From positions 1 to 28,000 of the forward strand of contig DASPUH010000046.1 of assembly GCA_035622975.1 (NCBI GenBank): DNA of 28,000 nucleotides, written 5' to 3'. The position numbers and the translations under genes were made by a program. The notes beneath the pieces were generated by a model. That model searched no databases. It worked only from the letters and a program-made list of their open reading frames with translations, and was not told the DNA's origin. Shown one piece after another: positions 1 through 7,612 of the stretch. Each line of letters begins with the position of its first letter. Positions within the stretch are counted from its first letter, which is position 1. The DNA comes from DASPUH01 sp035622975 (lineage in GTDB: Bacteria > Chloroflexota > Limnocylindria > Limnocylindrales > CSP1-4).

Positions 1-874
1 TGATCTCGTCCGGCATGCCCGCCTGCTCGACCTTATCGCGCAGCTCGTTGATCTCAGCCTGCTGCGGGTCGTCCTCGCCGAGCTCGCGCTGGATGGCCTT
101 GAGCTGCTCGCGCAGGATGTACTCCCGCTGCGTCTTGTCCATCTCGGACTTGACTTCCGACTGGATCTTGCCCTTCAGCTCCAGGATCTCGATCTGGCGG
201 GCCAGGAACGTGCTGACCAGCTTGAGCCGCTCGACGATGTCGATGGTCTCCAGCAGCTCCTGGCGCTGCTCGGTCGTCAGGTCCGGGCTGTAGGCGACCA
301 TGTCGGCCAGCAGCCCCGGCTCGGTGATGTTGCGCGCGGCGACGGCGGCCTCCGGCGGCACCGGCGCGCCCGACTGGACGTACGTCTCGATCTGGCCCTG
401 CACGTTGCGCATGAGGGCCTGGACCTCCAGGCTCGAGGGCTTGGCGTCCTCGAGCAGGGCGACCTCCGCACGGATGAACGGCTCGACCTGGGTGAAGCCC
501 TTGACGCGAAGGCGTTGCTGGCCCTGCACGATGGCGCGCACCGTCCCGTCCTGGAGCTGCACCACCTGGGCGATCTTGGCCAGGGTGCCGATCTCGTAGA
601 GCTCCGACGGGTCGGCGATGTCCTCCTTCTCCGGTGCGCGCTGGGTCACCAGCACGATCGGCGAACCTTCCGCCACGGCCGCGTTGAGGGCCTGCACGGA
701 CTTGTCGCGGCCCACCTGCAGGGGCACGATCATCTCGGGGAAGATGACCGTCTCCCGCAGGGCCACGAGCGGCAGGTCGCCGGCGGCGCGCTTGGCCTGG
801 GCGCGCGCGGTGTCGGGATCGGCGTCGGAGGCCGCGCCGGGCTTGGCCTGCGGGGCCTTGGGGGTCTCAGCCAT
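1..874 (-). CDS. lon: Lon protease, N-terminal part (cut by window edge)
   Basis: ATP-dependent serine protease that degrades misfolded and regulatory proteins in the cytoplasm. Only the first ~290 residues are in the window. They show the Lon N-terminal substrate-binding domain: after a ~30-residue Ala/Lys-rich lead come LPLVALRETVIFPEMIVPL, then VGRDKSVQAL and QRAPEKEDI, and then the helical linker with QIEILELKGKIQSEV and QREYILREQLKAIQRELGE, which is nearly invariant in Lon. The AAA+ and protease domains lie beyond the left edge. The ATG at 874 is preceded by AAGGAG (complement of 880-885). It follows hspR by 26 bases on the same strand, so the two are probably co-transcribed. In Streptomyces lon is a known HspR target, which agrees with this arrangement. 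Confidence 0.95.
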   Translation of the reverse strand, partial: MAETPKAPQAKPGAASDADPDTARAQAKRAAGDLPLVALRETVIFPEMIVPLQVGRDKSVQALNAAVAEGSPIVLVTQRAPEKEDIADPSELYEIGTLAKIAQVVQLQDGTVRAIVQGQQRLRVKGFTQVEPFIRAEVALLEDAKPSSLEVQALMRNVQGQIETYVQSGAPVPPEAAVAARNITEPGLLADMVAYSPDLTTEQRQELLETIDIVERLKLVSTFLARQIEILELKGKIQSEVKSEMDKTQREYILREQLKAIQRELGEDDPQQAEINELRDKVEQAGMPDEI

Positions 875-900
875 GGTGTCTCCTTGAGGGCGGGCGCGGG

Positions 901-1272
901 TCACCGCGTGGGCCTGTTGCTGATGGGCGGTGGGCTCGCGGCCGCCGTGGCCTCGACCTCGGCCGGGTCGGGTGCGTCGGTCGCCTCGAAGAGCGCTTCC
1001 AGGATCCGGGTACCCATACGTTCTTCGAGTTCGAAGAGGATGCGCACACCGGCCAGGTTGACGCCCAGGTTCTGGGTCAGGTGGCGGATCCAGAGGAGCC
1101 GCCGGATGTCTTCTTCCGAGTAGAGGCGGATGTTCGTCGGCGTGCGCGCCGGGCAGAGCAGGCCTTCATCCTCGTAGATGCGCAGCGTGCGGGGGTGAGC
1201 CCGCACGATGCTGGCCGCCACGCTGATCACGTAGACGGGCCGATGAGGATCCCGCTCCATCCGGTCGCGCAC
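901..1272 (-). CDS. hspR: HspR-type MerR-family heat-shock repressor
   Basis: Transcriptional repressor of chaperone and protease genes. The 123-residue protein opens with a MerR winged-helix region: YVISVAASIVRAHPRTLRIY, EDEGLLCPARTPTNIRLYS and EEDIRRLLWIRHL. HspR-specific GVNLAGVRILFELEERM follows at roughly residues 70-86. The HPRTLRIYEDEGLL stretch and the NLAGV motif separate HspR from other MerR proteins. The C-terminal ~35 residues are Ala/Pro/Thr-rich and probably disordered. It sits 18 bases after hsp20 and 26 before lon on the same strand, so it likely represses its own operon. Known HspR often uses DnaK as co-repressor; no dnaK is in the window. The annotated ATG could instead be the Met at residue 5. 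I found no full HAIR operator upstream. Confidence 0.88.
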   Translation of the reverse strand: MRDRMERDPHRPVYVISVAASIVRAHPRTLRIYEDEGLLCPARTPTNIRLYSEEDIRRLLWIRHLTQNLGVNLAGVRILFELEERMGTRILEALFEATDAPDPAEVEATAAASPPPISNRPTR

Positions 1273-1290
1273 GCCGAAACTCCGCAGAGG

Positions 1291-1812
1291 TCAGTGGGCC
1301 GCGACGAGCTCGCGGTCCGGATCGGCGGCCGCCACCTCGACGGCCGGCTTGACGTCGGCCGGCGCCTCGTGCGTCGGCGTGATGGCGATGCGGTGCGGCC
1401 GGGTCTGCTCGGCCCGGGGGATCGACAGGCGCAGCAGGCCATGCTCGAAGCTGGCCGTGGCGCGGTCGGTCTCCAGGTCCCCGGGGAGGGTCACCGTGCG
1501 GCTGAACTCGCCGCGGCGGATCTCCCGGTAGGTGTAGCCCTCGCGCTCATCCTCCCGCGTCGCGTCGCTGGAGCCGCTGATGGTGAGCTGGTCACCGGCG
1601 ACCGTGATCTCGACCTGCTCCGGCTTCACGCCGGGGAGGGCCGCCTCGACCACGAGCGCGTCAGGGGTGGAATGGATGTCAAGCGGCAGCGCCGTGCTGT
1701 CGCCGAACCAGAAGCTGCGCGGGCGAACGACCGAATCCTCGAAGAGATGATCCATCGCCTGGCGCAGGGAAAGCATGTCGCCGAACGGCGACGTGCGCCG
1801 GATGAGGCTCAT
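1291..1812 (-). CDS. Small heat-shock protein Hsp20 (alpha-crystallin family)
   Basis: ATP-independent cytoplasmic chaperone that holds unfolding proteins. The 173-residue protein has a short N-arm (SLIRRTSPFGDMLSLRQAMD), then the alpha-crystallin domain at about residues 45-135, with EAALPGVKPEQVEITVAGD, QLTISGSSDATREDE and GEFSRTVTLPGDLETD. The family GLL motif (HGLLRLSIPRAEQ) follows. HRIAIT near the end may act as the IxI anchor, and a ~30-residue Ala/Val/Asp tail follows. The open frame extends upstream to 1923, but the ATG at 1812 is preferred: GGAGGT lies seven bases before it (complement of 1820-1825) and family homology begins here. It is the first gene of an hsp20-hspR-lon unit. Confidence 0.93.
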   Translation of the reverse strand: MSLIRRTSPFGDMLSLRQAMDHLFEDSVVRPRSFWFGDSTALPLDIHSTPDALVVEAALPGVKPEQVEITVAGDQLTISGSSDATREDEREGYTYREIRRGEFSRTVTLPGDLETDRATASFEHGLLRLSIPRAEQTRPHRIAITPTHEAPADVKPAVEVAAADPDRELVAAH

Positions 1813-1893
1813 GTGCTGCACCTCCAGAGTGAATCCATGGTGGACGGGCCCGATGGCCGCGGTCCGTCCGGCCTTCAGCACCGGACATCCGGC

Positions 1894-1923
1894 ATGGTAG
1901 AACCCTATCAATAGCATTGTCAA
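1894..1923 (-). promoter_or_regulatory. Promoter of the hsp20-hspR-lon operon
   Basis: On the minus strand a perfect TTGACA (complement of 1918-1923) is followed, after 18 bases, by TACCAT (complement of 1894-1899). This places a transcript start near 1887, about 75 bases before the hsp20 ATG. The spacer holds a small palindrome, CAAT-GCT-ATTG. This is one of the few AT-rich stretches in the region. No full HAIR site (CTTGAGT-N7-ACTCAAG) is visible here. The strong -35 suggests a housekeeping sigma promoter controlled by a repressor rather than a heat-shock sigma; that last step is inference. Confidence 0.5.
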
Positions 1924-2022
1924 GAGTGTTGCTGCAGCCCCGCAGGGTCGGGGTGCCGAGCCTCCGACGCCACGCGCGCGCGAGCGGCACCGGCGTCTGT
2001 TCGCGGGCGCCGGAGTCGGCCT

Positions 2023-2073
2023 TTGGCGCCTGATCCGAGCCCTTGGCGTCTGATTCGAGCCCTTGGCGTCTGA
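2023..2073. repeat. 20-bp direct tandem repeat, about 2.5 copies
   Basis: The unit TTGGCGYCTGATYCGAGCCC occurs at 2023-2042 and 2043-2062, with two base differences, and its first 11 bases recur at 2063-2073. It lies in the gene-free stretch 1924-2390. No hairpin or coding function is apparent. Confidence 0.75.
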
Positions 2074-2127
2074 GGGGCCTGCGCGGCCGGGGCTGGCCGA
2101 CCCGGTCCTGCCCGAGTCGGTCGTTGT

Positions 2128-2376
2128 CTAGCCGCCCCCAGACTCATAGGCGCCGATCTCGCCTGTGACGTTGTCGGCGTAGTCCGGACCGCGTTGCCTG
2201 CGCGTCGAGACGACAACGCCGCGCCGCATCCTGGCGCATACCAGTCCCTGGGCGATCAGACGACAACGGCGACCGGCGGCGGCAAGGGGTGAACGGCCGG
2301 CCAACGGCCACCGGCTCGACCGGCGGCGGCCAACCGTCCGTACGTCGCGGTGCACCCTGAATGGGCGTGGATGCAC
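2128..2376 (-). pseudogene. Decayed C-terminal fragment of a secreted beta-helix (choice-of-anchor Q-like) protein
   Basis: The last ~30 residues of this frame, ending RRQRGPDYADNVTGEIGAYE then SGGG and a stop, resemble the closing signature of secreted right-handed beta-helix proteins of the choice-of-anchor Q type (D-x-RG-x(n)-DIGAYE). The residues before it are Arg-rich with no recognisable beta-helix rungs, and no start or signal peptide is visible, so I read it as the remnant of a lost gene rather than a working small protein. The motif match is short and from memory. The whole region 1924-2390 otherwise lacks a convincing gene. Confidence 0.3.
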
Positions 2377-2390
2377 TCGTCTGGGACCCG

Positions 2391-3011
2391 CTAGGGTCGA
2401 TCCCCTCTGACCCAGACGACCCGACTGAGGTTATCGAATGCCCTTGCGGTGATGAGTCGGACACCGCCCGCAAGTTCGGCGAGGGTTCCCTCGGTGATCG
2501 CCCGGGCCGGCATGGAAGGTGCCGGTAGTGCGGGCCCTGATGTGACGAACCCGTATCCACCCCACGCGACGTTCGCCCATAGCACAAGCCGCATGACAGC
2601 CTCGACCGATGAGGCGGCGCGCGGCACGTAGTGGTAGAGCTCACCGCGGTGGTCGAGTAGTCCGTGATCGTTCGGCAGCTCAGCGATCCAGGGCTCACCA
2701 GCGGATCCAAGCGTATCGGGGAACACGCACGAACCTTGAGGGAACTCATGAAGGGCGTCCACCAGACGCTCGGCGATGATGGCGTCGGCCGATACCAGAC
2801 CCCAGGCCGGGGATGTCGGGAAGGCCTCGTCGAGTCGGAGCGTGCTCGGGGTCGCACCGTCGGGTAGCAACGCCTCGAACCGGCCGGGGCTCCTGCGCAC
2901 GACGACCTTCAGGAGGCGGCCGATGCCAGGTCGCACGTCCAGGCGCTTGTCAAGCCAGGGCATCGCGGTTTGATCGATCGCCGTGAAACGCGGGCCTCCA
3001 TCGCGGGTCAC
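2391..3011 (-). CDS. Hypothetical protein (206 aa), family not recognised
   Basis: I do not recognise a family. The residue composition is protein-like and balanced rather than Arg/Pro-heavy as in antisense frames here, which supports real coding. Visible pieces are MPWLDKRLDVRPGIGRLLKV near the N-terminus, SAWGL-like and DAIIAERLVDALHEFPQG mid-protein, ELYHYVPRAAS, then a hydrophobic Gly/Trp-rich stretch (AVMRLVLWANVAWGGYGFV), too short and polar-flanked to call a membrane helix with confidence. No signal peptide is seen. The start is a GTG at 3011; an internal ATG (residue 17) is possible. It follows the second trkA-like gene by 69 bases on the same strand and may be transcribed by read-through, but no functional link is evident. 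Confidence 0.6.
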   Translation of the reverse strand: MTRDGGPRFTAIDQTAMPWLDKRLDVRPGIGRLLKVVVRRSPGRFEALLPDGATPSTLRLDEAFPTSPAWGLVSADAIIAERLVDALHEFPQGSCVFPDTLGSAGEPWIAELPNDHGLLDHRGELYHYVPRAASSVEAVMRLVLWANVAWGGYGFVTSGPALPAPSMPARAITEGTLAELAGGVRLITARAFDNLSRVVWVRGDRP

Positions 3012-3080
3012 TACGGCTCTCGGGGTGGCGGCTCGACTCGGCTGACGGGGGATCGCTGTCTGGCCACGAGCCGCCCGGGC

Positions 3081-3770
3081 TCAGGTCTGGCTCACCAGCT
3101 CCGGCTCAGGCTCGTGGCCGATGAGCTGCTCATGCAGCTCGACGCTGCACTCGGTGCGCGTGATCGCGATGACCTTGTCGCCCACCTCGAACAGGCTGTC
3201 GGGGCGGATCGGCTGGGCCACTTCGTCGCGGATGAGGATGAAGAGGGTGCAGCCTTCGGGCAGGTGGATGTCGGAGGGGTGCCGGCCGACGGCAGGGGAA
3301 TCGGGCCCGATCTGCGCCTCCAGCACCTCCAGCTCGCCCCCTTCGAGCTGGGCCAGGTGGAGCAGTTCATGGACGGGGATGTCCTGCTCGATGGCGCCCA
3401 GGACCATCCGCGTCGGGCTGATGATCTCGTCCACGCCCAGGTGACGGAAGAGCGGCTCGTTGCGCGGATTGTTGACGCGGGCGATGGTCCGCGGCACGGC
3501 GAAGTGATGCTTGGCCATCTGGCAGACGACCAGGTTGTCCTCGTCGTCTCCGGTCACCGCGGCCACGATGGAGGCCCGGCTGGCCCCCGCCTCCGCGAGG
3601 TGCTTGCCCTCGCAGCCGTCCTTGGCCATCACGATGCTGCCGAACTCATCGGCGATCTGGTGCGCGCGCCGCGGATCCTTCTCCAGCAGCACGAGCTCGT
3701 GGCCCGCACCCAGGAGCTCCTTGGTCAGGAAGTAGCCGACCTTGCCGCCGCCGACGATGATGACGTACAC
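3081..3770 (-). CDS. TrkA-type potassium channel/transporter regulatory protein, RCK_N plus RCK_C
   Basis: Cytoplasmic nucleotide-binding regulatory subunit of potassium transport. The 229-residue protein starts with a Rossmann fold: MYVIIVGGGKVGYFL has the GxGxxG loop (GGGKVG, residues 7-12), and an acidic ribose-binding Glu follows the second strand (LVLLEKD). DGCEGKHLAEAG and VTGDDEDNLVVCQMAKH are standard TrkA_N motifs. From about residue 140 a TrkA_C domain follows (GGELEVLEAQIGPDSPAVGR, GCTLFILIRDE, GDKVIAITR). The start is a GTG, two bases after the preceding trkA-like gene. A weak GAGCC/GGCTC hairpin at 3068-3082 overlaps the stop and may help end transcription. Partner transport protein: most likely the KimA-like permease of the same operon. 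Confidence 0.9.
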   Translation of the reverse strand: MYVIIVGGGKVGYFLTKELLGAGHELVLLEKDPRRAHQIADEFGSIVMAKDGCEGKHLAEAGASRASIVAAVTGDDEDNLVVCQMAKHHFAVPRTIARVNNPRNEPLFRHLGVDEIISPTRMVLGAIEQDIPVHELLHLAQLEGGELEVLEAQIGPDSPAVGRHPSDIHLPEGCTLFILIRDEVAQPIRPDSLFEVGDKVIAITRTECSVELHEQLIGHEPEPELVSQT

Positions 3771-3772
3771 CC

Positions 3773-4303
3773 TCAGCCCTCCCTGGTCGCGGACGTCGGC
3801 GCGCCGAGCGTACCGGCCGGGTTGACCCCGATGTCAGCCGGCCCGTGGGCGTGGTGGCCCGACGCCGACCGCACGCCTTCGGCGCCGGGCATGGGCGGCA
3901 GGCCTGCGAAGCGGCCCAGGTCGTCCACCAGGGTCGTGGTGCGGCAGAGCGTCGAGACGCCCAGGGTGGTGTACGCCTCGGCGCGGACCGGATCGTTGAT
4001 CTTGGCCACGACGTGGGGCACGGCGAACATCTCCTCGGCCAGCTGGGCGGACAGGATGTTGCGGTTGTCACCCTCGGTGAGGGCGAAGAAGTAGTCGGCG
4101 CCCTCCGTCCCGGCGCGGCGGAGGACGGCCTCATCGGTGCCGTCACCCCGCACGGCCGTGCCGGGGAAGTCGGGCTCCAGGCGGGAGAACGCGTCGGTGG
4201 AGATGTCGATGACGACCACGTCGTGGCCCGCCCGGGCGAGGTGCTCGGCGATACCGGCCCCGACTCGTCCGCACCCGACGACGATGCTCCGCAGGGGCGC
4301 CAT
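3773..4303 (-). CDS. TrkA-N domain potassium uptake regulator (RCK_N only)
   Basis: A 176-residue TrkA-type protein with only the nucleotide-binding half. IVVGCGRVGAGIAEHLARAG carries the Rossmann glycine loop (GCGRVG, residues 10-15); VVVIDIS has the expected acidic residue after strand 2, and RGDGTDEAVLRRAG and FFALTEGDNRNILSAQLAEE match the family. After about residue 140 there is no TrkA_C domain, only a Gly/His/Ala/Pro-rich tail. It lies three bases after usp and two before the larger TrkA protein, so the two probably form a hetero-complex, as proposed for the mycobacterial CeoB/CeoC pair (my recollection). The ATG at 4303 is clear. Confidence 0.88.
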   Translation of the reverse strand: MAPLRSIVVGCGRVGAGIAEHLARAGHDVVVIDISTDAFSRLEPDFPGTAVRGDGTDEAVLRRAGTEGADYFFALTEGDNRNILSAQLAEEMFAVPHVVAKINDPVRAEAYTTLGVSTLCRTTTLVDDLGRFAGLPPMPGAEGVRSASGHHAHGPADIGVNPAGTLGAPTSATREG

Positions 4304-4306
4304 CGA

Positions 4307-4834
4307 TCAGCCTCGCGCGCCCACCGCGGGAAGCGCCGGCTGGGCCCGGGTCTCCACCGGCATCTGCTCGCGCGCCACGAGGACACGGCAGGGCGCGTTC
4401 TGGAACACGTACGGCACCGTCCGTCCGATGGCGAAGTCGCCGCCGAAGCGGGTCCGGTAGGGAAGCCCCAGGATCACGACGTCGGCGGCCAGGGCGACGG
4501 CCTCATCGACCAGCGCGGCACCCGGGTGGCGCGCCTGGAGCAGGCTCGTGACGAGGCGCGCCCCCAGATCCTCCGCCGCCGCCTCAGCGTGATCCAGGAC
4601 GGCTGCCGCCTGCTCGTTGCCGCTCGAGATGTCCTCCGATAGGTCGTGGCTCCAGTCGACCTCGACCACGTGCACGCCGATCAGCTCGGCCCGCTGGCCG
4701 CGGACGAGCTGGCAGCCGAGGCGCACGACGAGCGGATCCGCGCTTCCGCCGTTGAGGCCCAGCACCACACGCTTGAGGGGCACGGCCGGGATGGAGTCGG
4801 GCACGGCGCGAAGGGTAGCACCGCGCGGTGCCAC
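4307..4834 (-). CDS. Universal stress protein (UspA) family
   Basis: Single-domain Usp of up to 175 residues. The fold begins at LKRVVLGLNGGSADPLVVRL, where family members begin with a short strand and a small-residue loop, and contains LIGVHVVEV, HPGAALVDEAVALAADVVIL and the C-terminal NAPCRVLVARE signature. The usual ATP-binding G-x2-G-x9-G-S/T loop is altered: GLPYRTRFGGDFAIGRT keeps glycines but not the normal spacing, so ATP binding is uncertain. The open frame starts at a GTG (4834); a GTG at residue 11 (4804) would give a more typical N-terminus. It lies between the potassium permease and the TrkA-like genes. Usp domains often accompany cation transporters, so regulation of transport is a reasonable guess. 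Confidence 0.85.
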   Translation of the reverse strand: MAPRGATLRAVPDSIPAVPLKRVVLGLNGGSADPLVVRLGCQLVRGQRAELIGVHVVEVDWSHDLSEDISSGNEQAAAVLDHAEAAAEDLGARLVTSLLQARHPGAALVDEAVALAADVVILGLPYRTRFGGDFAIGRTVPYVFQNAPCRVLVAREQMPVETRAQPALPAVGARG

Positions 4835-4840
4835 CCACGC

Positions 4841-6889
4841 TCACGTGCCGCGGCGATAGGGGATCGTGGCGATGACCGTGTGGGGCCGTCCGACCAGGGC
4901 CTGCCGCAGCCGGTTGGTGACCTGGTTGTAGAGGACGCGGTCCCACCAGTGGCGTCCGACGAACTCGGGCAGGACGACGACCGTGATGACCTCGGGATCG
5001 GTGTACGTGACGTCGAGGTAGGCCACGAAGGGGTTGACCAGGGAGCGGAAGGGCGACTCCACGATGACCACCGGGACACCGGGCAGCTGCCGCTCGAACC
5101 GCTCGCGCAGGCGTTCCGCGGCGGGCAGGTCGTCGGTGATGTGGACGCACACGACGTTGTCCGAGATCGAACGGCCGAAGTTGACCGCCGTCACCACGGC
5201 CCGGGTGAGGCCCGGCACGGGGATCACGACACGCTGCTTGCGATGCGGCGGCCCGATGACGACGTCGGGCCGCACCTCGAGTTCCTGCGCCTGGCCCCGG
5301 TACTCATGGTGGATGAAGAGCATCAGCCCCACCAGCGTCGGGATGATGACCGCCACGAGGAGTGACTCGGGCGACTTGGCCACCAGGACCACGACGGACA
5401 CCACGCCGGTCAGGGCACAGCCGAAGGCGTTGATGGCCATCCGTCGGCCCGACCCCGGCTCGCGGGTCTGCCGCCAGTGGCGCACCATGCCGCCCTGGCT
5501 GATGGTGAAGCTCACGAAGACGCCCACCGAGTACAGCGGGATGAGCGCGGTGGTCTCGCCGCGGAAGAGGAGCAGGACGCCTGCGCTGATCCCGCCGAGC
5601 AGCAGGATGCCCAGGGTGAAGGCCAGGCGGTCACCGCGGAAGGCGAAATGGCGCGGCATGTAGCCGTCCTGGGCCAGGATCGCGGCCAGCCGGGGAAAGG
5701 CGTTGAAGCTCGTGTTGGCGGCCAGGAACAGGATCAGGGCGGTGAAGACCTGGAAGAGGTAGAAGCCCGGCGCATCGGCGCCGTAGACCAGGCTGGCCAC
5801 CTGGGCCACGACCGTCTGCTGGACCTTGCCGGTCGTGGGGTCGTCCACCGGCACGACCCCGAAGTGCTGGGCTACGAAGGTGATGCCCACGAAGAGGACG
5901 CCCAGCAGGACGGCCATCGCCGTCAGCGTCTGGGCTGCGTTGTGGGCTTCGGACGGCCGGGGCTTGAAGGCCGTCACGCCATTGGCGATCGCCTCCGTCC
6001 CGGTGAGCGCCACCGAGCCGGCGGCGAAGGCCCGCAGGAGCAGCAGCAGGCTCACGCTGCTCACGGTGTCATGGATGGGTGCCGCGGGAAGTGGACCGGG
6101 CGGCCCGCCGGCGCCCTGGAAGACGATCCGCACGACCCCGATCCCGACCATCAGCAGCGCGCTGCCCACGAACAGGTAGGTGGGGATGGCGAAGATGTTG
6201 CCCGACTCGCGGATGCCGCGCAGGTTGCCCAGGGTGATGAGGCCGACCGCCAGCACGCCGATCTCCACGTTGACCGGGGCCAGTGAGGGCAGCGCCGAGG
6301 TGATCTGCTCGACGCCGGACGAGGTGCTGACAGCGACCGTCATGATGTAGTCGACGAGAAGGGCGGCCGCGGCGATCAGAGCGGCGTAGCGGCCCAGGTT
6401 GGCCTTGCCGACGGCATAGGCGCCGCCCCCGTTGGGGTAGGCGTAGCCGATCTGCCGGTAGCTGGTCGAGACGACCGCCAGCATGACGGCGATGGCGATG
6501 GCGACGCCCAGGCTGAAGGTCAGGGCGGCCGCCCCGGCCAGCACGAGGACGCGCAGGATCTCCTCCGTGGCGTAGGCACTGGAGGAGATGGCGTCCGAGC
6601 TGAAGATGGCGAGCGCCTTGCGCTTCGACAGGCGTTCGGTGATCTCCTCCTCGCTCGCCAGGGGCCGCCCCAGCAGCCAGCGGCGGACCCTGGCGAGGGC
6701 CCTCCCGACCGGTGTGACCGCCTCGCTGGCCTTGGGGCGGGCGAGCAGGACCCCGGGTCCCTCGTACCGGAAGAAGGCCGCCCGCGGACGTTCCATGCGG
6801 ACCCGCCGGTCACCAGGCTTGAGGCCGACGAGACCGGCCGGTCGCCGGGCCGGCTTGCGCGGTGCGTCCGGCCCCGTCGGACCGCTCAC
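4841..6889 (-). CDS. APC-superfamily permease, KimA (YdaO)-like potassium transporter
   Basis: Integral membrane transporter of 682 residues. Residues ~88-110 (LSKRKALAIFSSDAISSSAY) closely resemble the helix-1 region of Bacillus subtilis KimA, and YRQIGYAYPNGGGAYAVGKA, LLVDYIMTVAVSTSSGVEQI and NLRGIRESGNIFAIPTYLF follow in the order I recall for that protein. About twelve membrane segments run to residue ~515, then a soluble C-terminal domain (ELEVRPDVVIGPPHRKQRV to the end), which in KimA is the dimerising part that responds to cyclic di-AMP. The N-terminal ~75 residues are a basic Pro/Arg extension; an internal Met (residue 32) is an alternative start. The GTG start overlaps the phosphoesterase stop as GTGA. 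Proton-coupled potassium import is inferred from family; a related amino-acid role is possible. Confidence 0.85.
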   Translation of the reverse strand: MSGPTGPDAPRKPARRPAGLVGLKPGDRRVRMERPRAAFFRYEGPGVLLARPKASEAVTPVGRALARVRRWLLGRPLASEEEITERLSKRKALAIFSSDAISSSAYATEEILRVLVLAGAAALTFSLGVAIAIAVMLAVVSTSYRQIGYAYPNGGGAYAVGKANLGRYAALIAAAALLVDYIMTVAVSTSSGVEQITSALPSLAPVNVEIGVLAVGLITLGNLRGIRESGNIFAIPTYLFVGSALLMVGIGVVRIVFQGAGGPPGPLPAAPIHDTVSSVSLLLLLRAFAAGSVALTGTEAIANGVTAFKPRPSEAHNAAQTLTAMAVLLGVLFVGITFVAQHFGVVPVDDPTTGKVQQTVVAQVASLVYGADAPGFYLFQVFTALILFLAANTSFNAFPRLAAILAQDGYMPRHFAFRGDRLAFTLGILLLGGISAGVLLLFRGETTALIPLYSVGVFVSFTISQGGMVRHWRQTREPGSGRRMAINAFGCALTGVVSVVVLVAKSPESLLVAVIIPTLVGLMLFIHHEYRGQAQELEVRPDVVIGPPHRKQRVVIPVPGLTRAVVTAVNFGRSISDNVVCVHITDDLPAAERLRERFERQLPGVPVVIVESPFRSLVNPFVAYLDVTYTDPEVITVVVLPEFVGRHWWDRVLYNQVTNRLRQALVGRPHTVIATIPYRRGT

Positions 6890-7608
6890 AGGCCGCGATC
6901 GAGGCGGTCGACCAGGCGTCTCGGCAGGCCGACCTCACGCATCCGCGCCTGCACCTCGGCGATGTCGTACGCGACGCGATGCCATGTCGCCCGCTGCGCC
7001 GCCAGGTCCAGCACGAGGGCCGATGCCCGCGGGTCACCGTCCCGTGGCTGGCCGACACTGCCCGGGTTGAGCAGGACGGGCCGCTCGTCGAGCTGCAGCT
7101 CGGCGTGGTCCGACGGCCCCAGCGTCTCCACGGTCCGGCCCTGGGCGCGGAACACGCGCGGATCGTGGGTGTGCCCGAAGAGGCCATACCGGGTGCCCAG
7201 CGCTTCCAGTCCGGCCCGCGCCACCTCGGTCGATGCGATGTACTCCCAGATGGGATCGCGCGGACTGCCGTGCACCAGGGTGAAGGCACCCTGGGTCCGG
7301 CGTTCCGGCAGGGCCAGCAGGGCCGCCCTCGACGCGGGAGTGAGGACCCGGGCCGTCCACTCCACGGCGACGCGGGCGTCCTCGTTGAACCAGTCGGCAT
7401 CGATCAGGCCCGTGGCGGCCGAGTCATGGTTGCCGCGCACGCCGACCGCTCCTTCGCGGGTCAGGCGCTCCACCACCTCGTTGGGCTGCGGTCCGTAGCC
7501 GACCGCGTCACCGAGATGCCAGATGGCGTCGACGGGCCCCACCGCAGCCAGTACGGCCTGCAGGGCCGGCAGGTTGGCGTGGATGTCCGAGAGCACCGCA
7601 ACGCGCAC
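6886..7608 (-). CDS. Calcineurin-like metallophosphoesterase
   Basis: Cytoplasmic dimetal phosphoesterase of 240 residues with every family motif in order: SDIHANLPAL (D8, H10), HLGDAVGYGP, VRGNHDSA, VHGSPRDPIWEY, GHTHDPRVF and LNPGSVGQPRDGDPRAS. The DIHANLPAL start and the YGP after the second Asp point to the YfcE-like family of small single-domain phosphodiesterases. The substrate cannot be read from sequence. The start ATG lies four bases after rsmG, and the stop overlaps the permease start by four bases, so it belongs to the same transcript as the potassium genes. A role in nucleotide-messenger turnover is possible given KimA's known c-di-AMP control, but this is only suggestion. Confidence 0.9.
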   Translation of the reverse strand: MRVAVLSDIHANLPALQAVLAAVGPVDAIWHLGDAVGYGPQPNEVVERLTREGAVGVRGNHDSAATGLIDADWFNEDARVAVEWTARVLTPASRAALLALPERRTQGAFTLVHGSPRDPIWEYIASTEVARAGLEALGTRYGLFGHTHDPRVFRAQGRTVETLGPSDHAELQLDERPVLLNPGSVGQPRDGDPRASALVLDLAAQRATWHRVAYDIAEVQARMREVGLPRRLVDRLDRGL

Positions 7609-7612
7609 CGGG

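Noticed and set aside
875..900. CTTGAG half-site just before lon as a separate HspR operator
   Set aside because: It coincides with the lon ribosome site (AAGGAG on the other strand) and has no second half.
1813..1930. HAIR operator for HspR before hsp20
   Set aside because: Only TTGAC/TTGAT half-like sites are present; the second half ACTCAAG is missing.
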